A DNA stretch of 16,526 nucleotides from Rachicladosporium sp. CCFEE 5018. Its lineage: Eukaryota; Ascomycota; Dothideomycetes; Cladosporiales; Cladosporiaceae. The position numbers and the translations under genes were made by a program. The first letter of the stretch is position 1. Every line of letters begins with the position of its first letter. Shown here piece after piece: positions 15,722 to 16,526 of the stretch. The notes beneath the pieces are model-generated. The model saw only the letters and a program-made list of their open reading frames with translations. It had not been told where the DNA came from and searched no databases. The DNA is taken from NCBI GenBank assembly GCA_002077045.2, contig KZ111147.1, positions 546,126 to 562,651 of the forward strand, written 5' to 3'.

Positions 15722-16526
15722 ATGGTCGGTCAGGTTCAGCCGCTGCGCATTAGCAAGACGACGCCGGGCTCGTCGCCAGATAAGAAGATGGCCGCGACTG
15801 CCAGGCCGCTGGCTGAGATCAGCTCGGGGTCGATGAGGAGGAACTCGCCGTCTTATAATCAGGCCACGAGGGTGAGTACACCGTGAGCGCATCGTCATGC
15901 AGAGCAATACTAATGCGCGTGGTGTACAGAAGATGATCGTCTCCCGTGAATCATCGCCTTATGTGGAGAATGCGTCGCCTAACAGCACGAAGCCTTCCCC
16001 ACGCGACTTCTGGTCACCACTCCATACGATGGCAACCGGGAAACTGGACGTGAACGATGCGCCCGATCGTTCGCCCTCACCAGGACTATCACCGAGGAGA
16101 CGCGCAAGCATCGAGAAGCTGCAATCTGCCAGCCGAGTCAAGAACAGTAAGATATTCGCGCTGGAGTCAAAGGACGTCTACGATCCCGATAGCCTGCCTA
16201 TTGTCGAGAGGCCCGTCGCGAATAGGCCCATGAGCCAGCAGTTCATTCAGAACAGCTTCACACGCTTTGATTCAATGAGGAAGGAGAACAGTCCTCTGCG
16301 CAAATCGGGACATGGACACAAGCGCTCCGAGACTGAGATCAATGTGCCTATGCTCAGTCCCACCAAGCTCGCTATCGCGACTGCGCTCCCACCATCCCCG
16401 GAGAAGCAGGGCTCTCCGTCTCCAACGAAGTCTGCCCTGCGCGCCAGCCAGTACGGACTGCAATCGCAAGACGTGACCGAGAACGACATCAGCGTCTGGG
16501 ACGATGAGCGCTCGTCTACTCCACGC
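15722..16526 (+). CDS. Ser/Pro-rich protein of unknown function (5' part; cut by the right edge)
   Basis: I do not recognise this gene with confidence. The ATG at 15722 (context CTCACAATGG) opens a 50-codon exon to 15871. The intron 15872-15929 (58 nt) has donor GTGAGT, a near-perfect TACTAAT branch and acceptor GTACAG. Exon 2 starts at 15930 (KMIVSRESSPY) and stays open to the window end, giving 249 residues. The protein so far is basic and rich in Ser, Pro, Arg and Lys. It has many SP/TP sites (SSPDK, NSPSY, SPSPGLSPRR, MLSPTK, PPSPEK, GSPSPTK), which suggests proline-directed kinase control and disorder. Stretches such as KIFALESKDVYDPDSLPIVERP look conserved in style. It faintly resembles N-termini of fungal cytoskeletal or spindle-pole proteins, but that is only an impression; the informative domain is probably beyond the edge. 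Confidence 0.75.
15872..15929 (+). other. Intron in the right-edge gene
   Basis: GTGAGT donor, TACTAAT branch at 15909-15915 and GTACAG acceptor ending at 15929; phase 0, joining NQATR to KMIVSRESSPY. Reading through meets a stop within six codons. Confidence 0.85.

Noticed and set aside
1..16526. CRISPR arrays, tRNAs, insertion sequences or a secondary-metabolite cluster
   Set aside because: No regularly spaced repeats, no tRNA-like box motifs, no transposase or terminal inverted repeats, and no synthase genes were seen.

Overview
The window looks like a stretch of nuclear genome from a filamentous ascomycete, most likely a Dothideomycete; the class is an inference from gene content and style. 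The support is gene-dense eukaryotic DNA on both strands, short introns (47-85 nt) with CTGAC/CTAAT-type branch sites, ATG starts in Kozak-like contexts, and orthologues of fungal housekeeping genes. There are no bacterial operons, CRISPR arrays, tRNAs, rRNAs or recognisable transposons.

Layout from left to right. (1) The 5' part of a secreted GH43 arabinanase-like glycosidase on the minus strand runs off the left edge (1-786). (2) A gene-poor stretch (787-2354) could not be resolved. (3) A multi-pass membrane protein on the plus strand (2355-3637) carries an in-frame TAG inside a predicted helix. (4) NDUFA12, a complex I subunit, lies on the minus strand (4028-4777). It has seven exons, one of only 7 nt, and is invisible to simple ORF scanning. 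(5) PGS1, phosphatidylglycerophosphate synthase, lies on the plus strand (4955-6768). It diverges from NDUFA12 across 177 bp and contains a GC-AG intron. (6) A Cdc4/Fbw7-type F-box WD40 protein is on the plus strand (7398-9620). (7) A ketopantoate-reductase family enzyme is on the plus strand (10377-11402). (8) A PRCC-domain protein is on the minus strand (11431-12528), with only 28 bp between its stop and the stop of the reductase. (9) The TORC2 subunit SIN1/AVO1 is on the plus strand (12752-15283), divergent from the PRCC gene. (10) The 5' part of an unrecognised Ser/Pro-rich protein is on the plus strand (15722 to the right edge).

The genes do not form one pathway. The closest functional link is the divergent NDUFA12/PGS1 pair: PGS1 makes the cardiolipin precursor in the mitochondrial inner membrane, where complex I sits, so a shared promoter would be sensible. 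The Cdc4-like protein, SIN1 and PRCC protein are general cell-cycle, signalling and nuclear factors.

I found no convincing new biological system. The points most worth checking are gene-structure oddities: the 7-nt microexon, the in-frame TAG, the GC-AG intron, an ATGA-overlapping upstream ORF before PGS1, an AUG-stop element before SIN1, and the unexplained 1.6 kb stretch.
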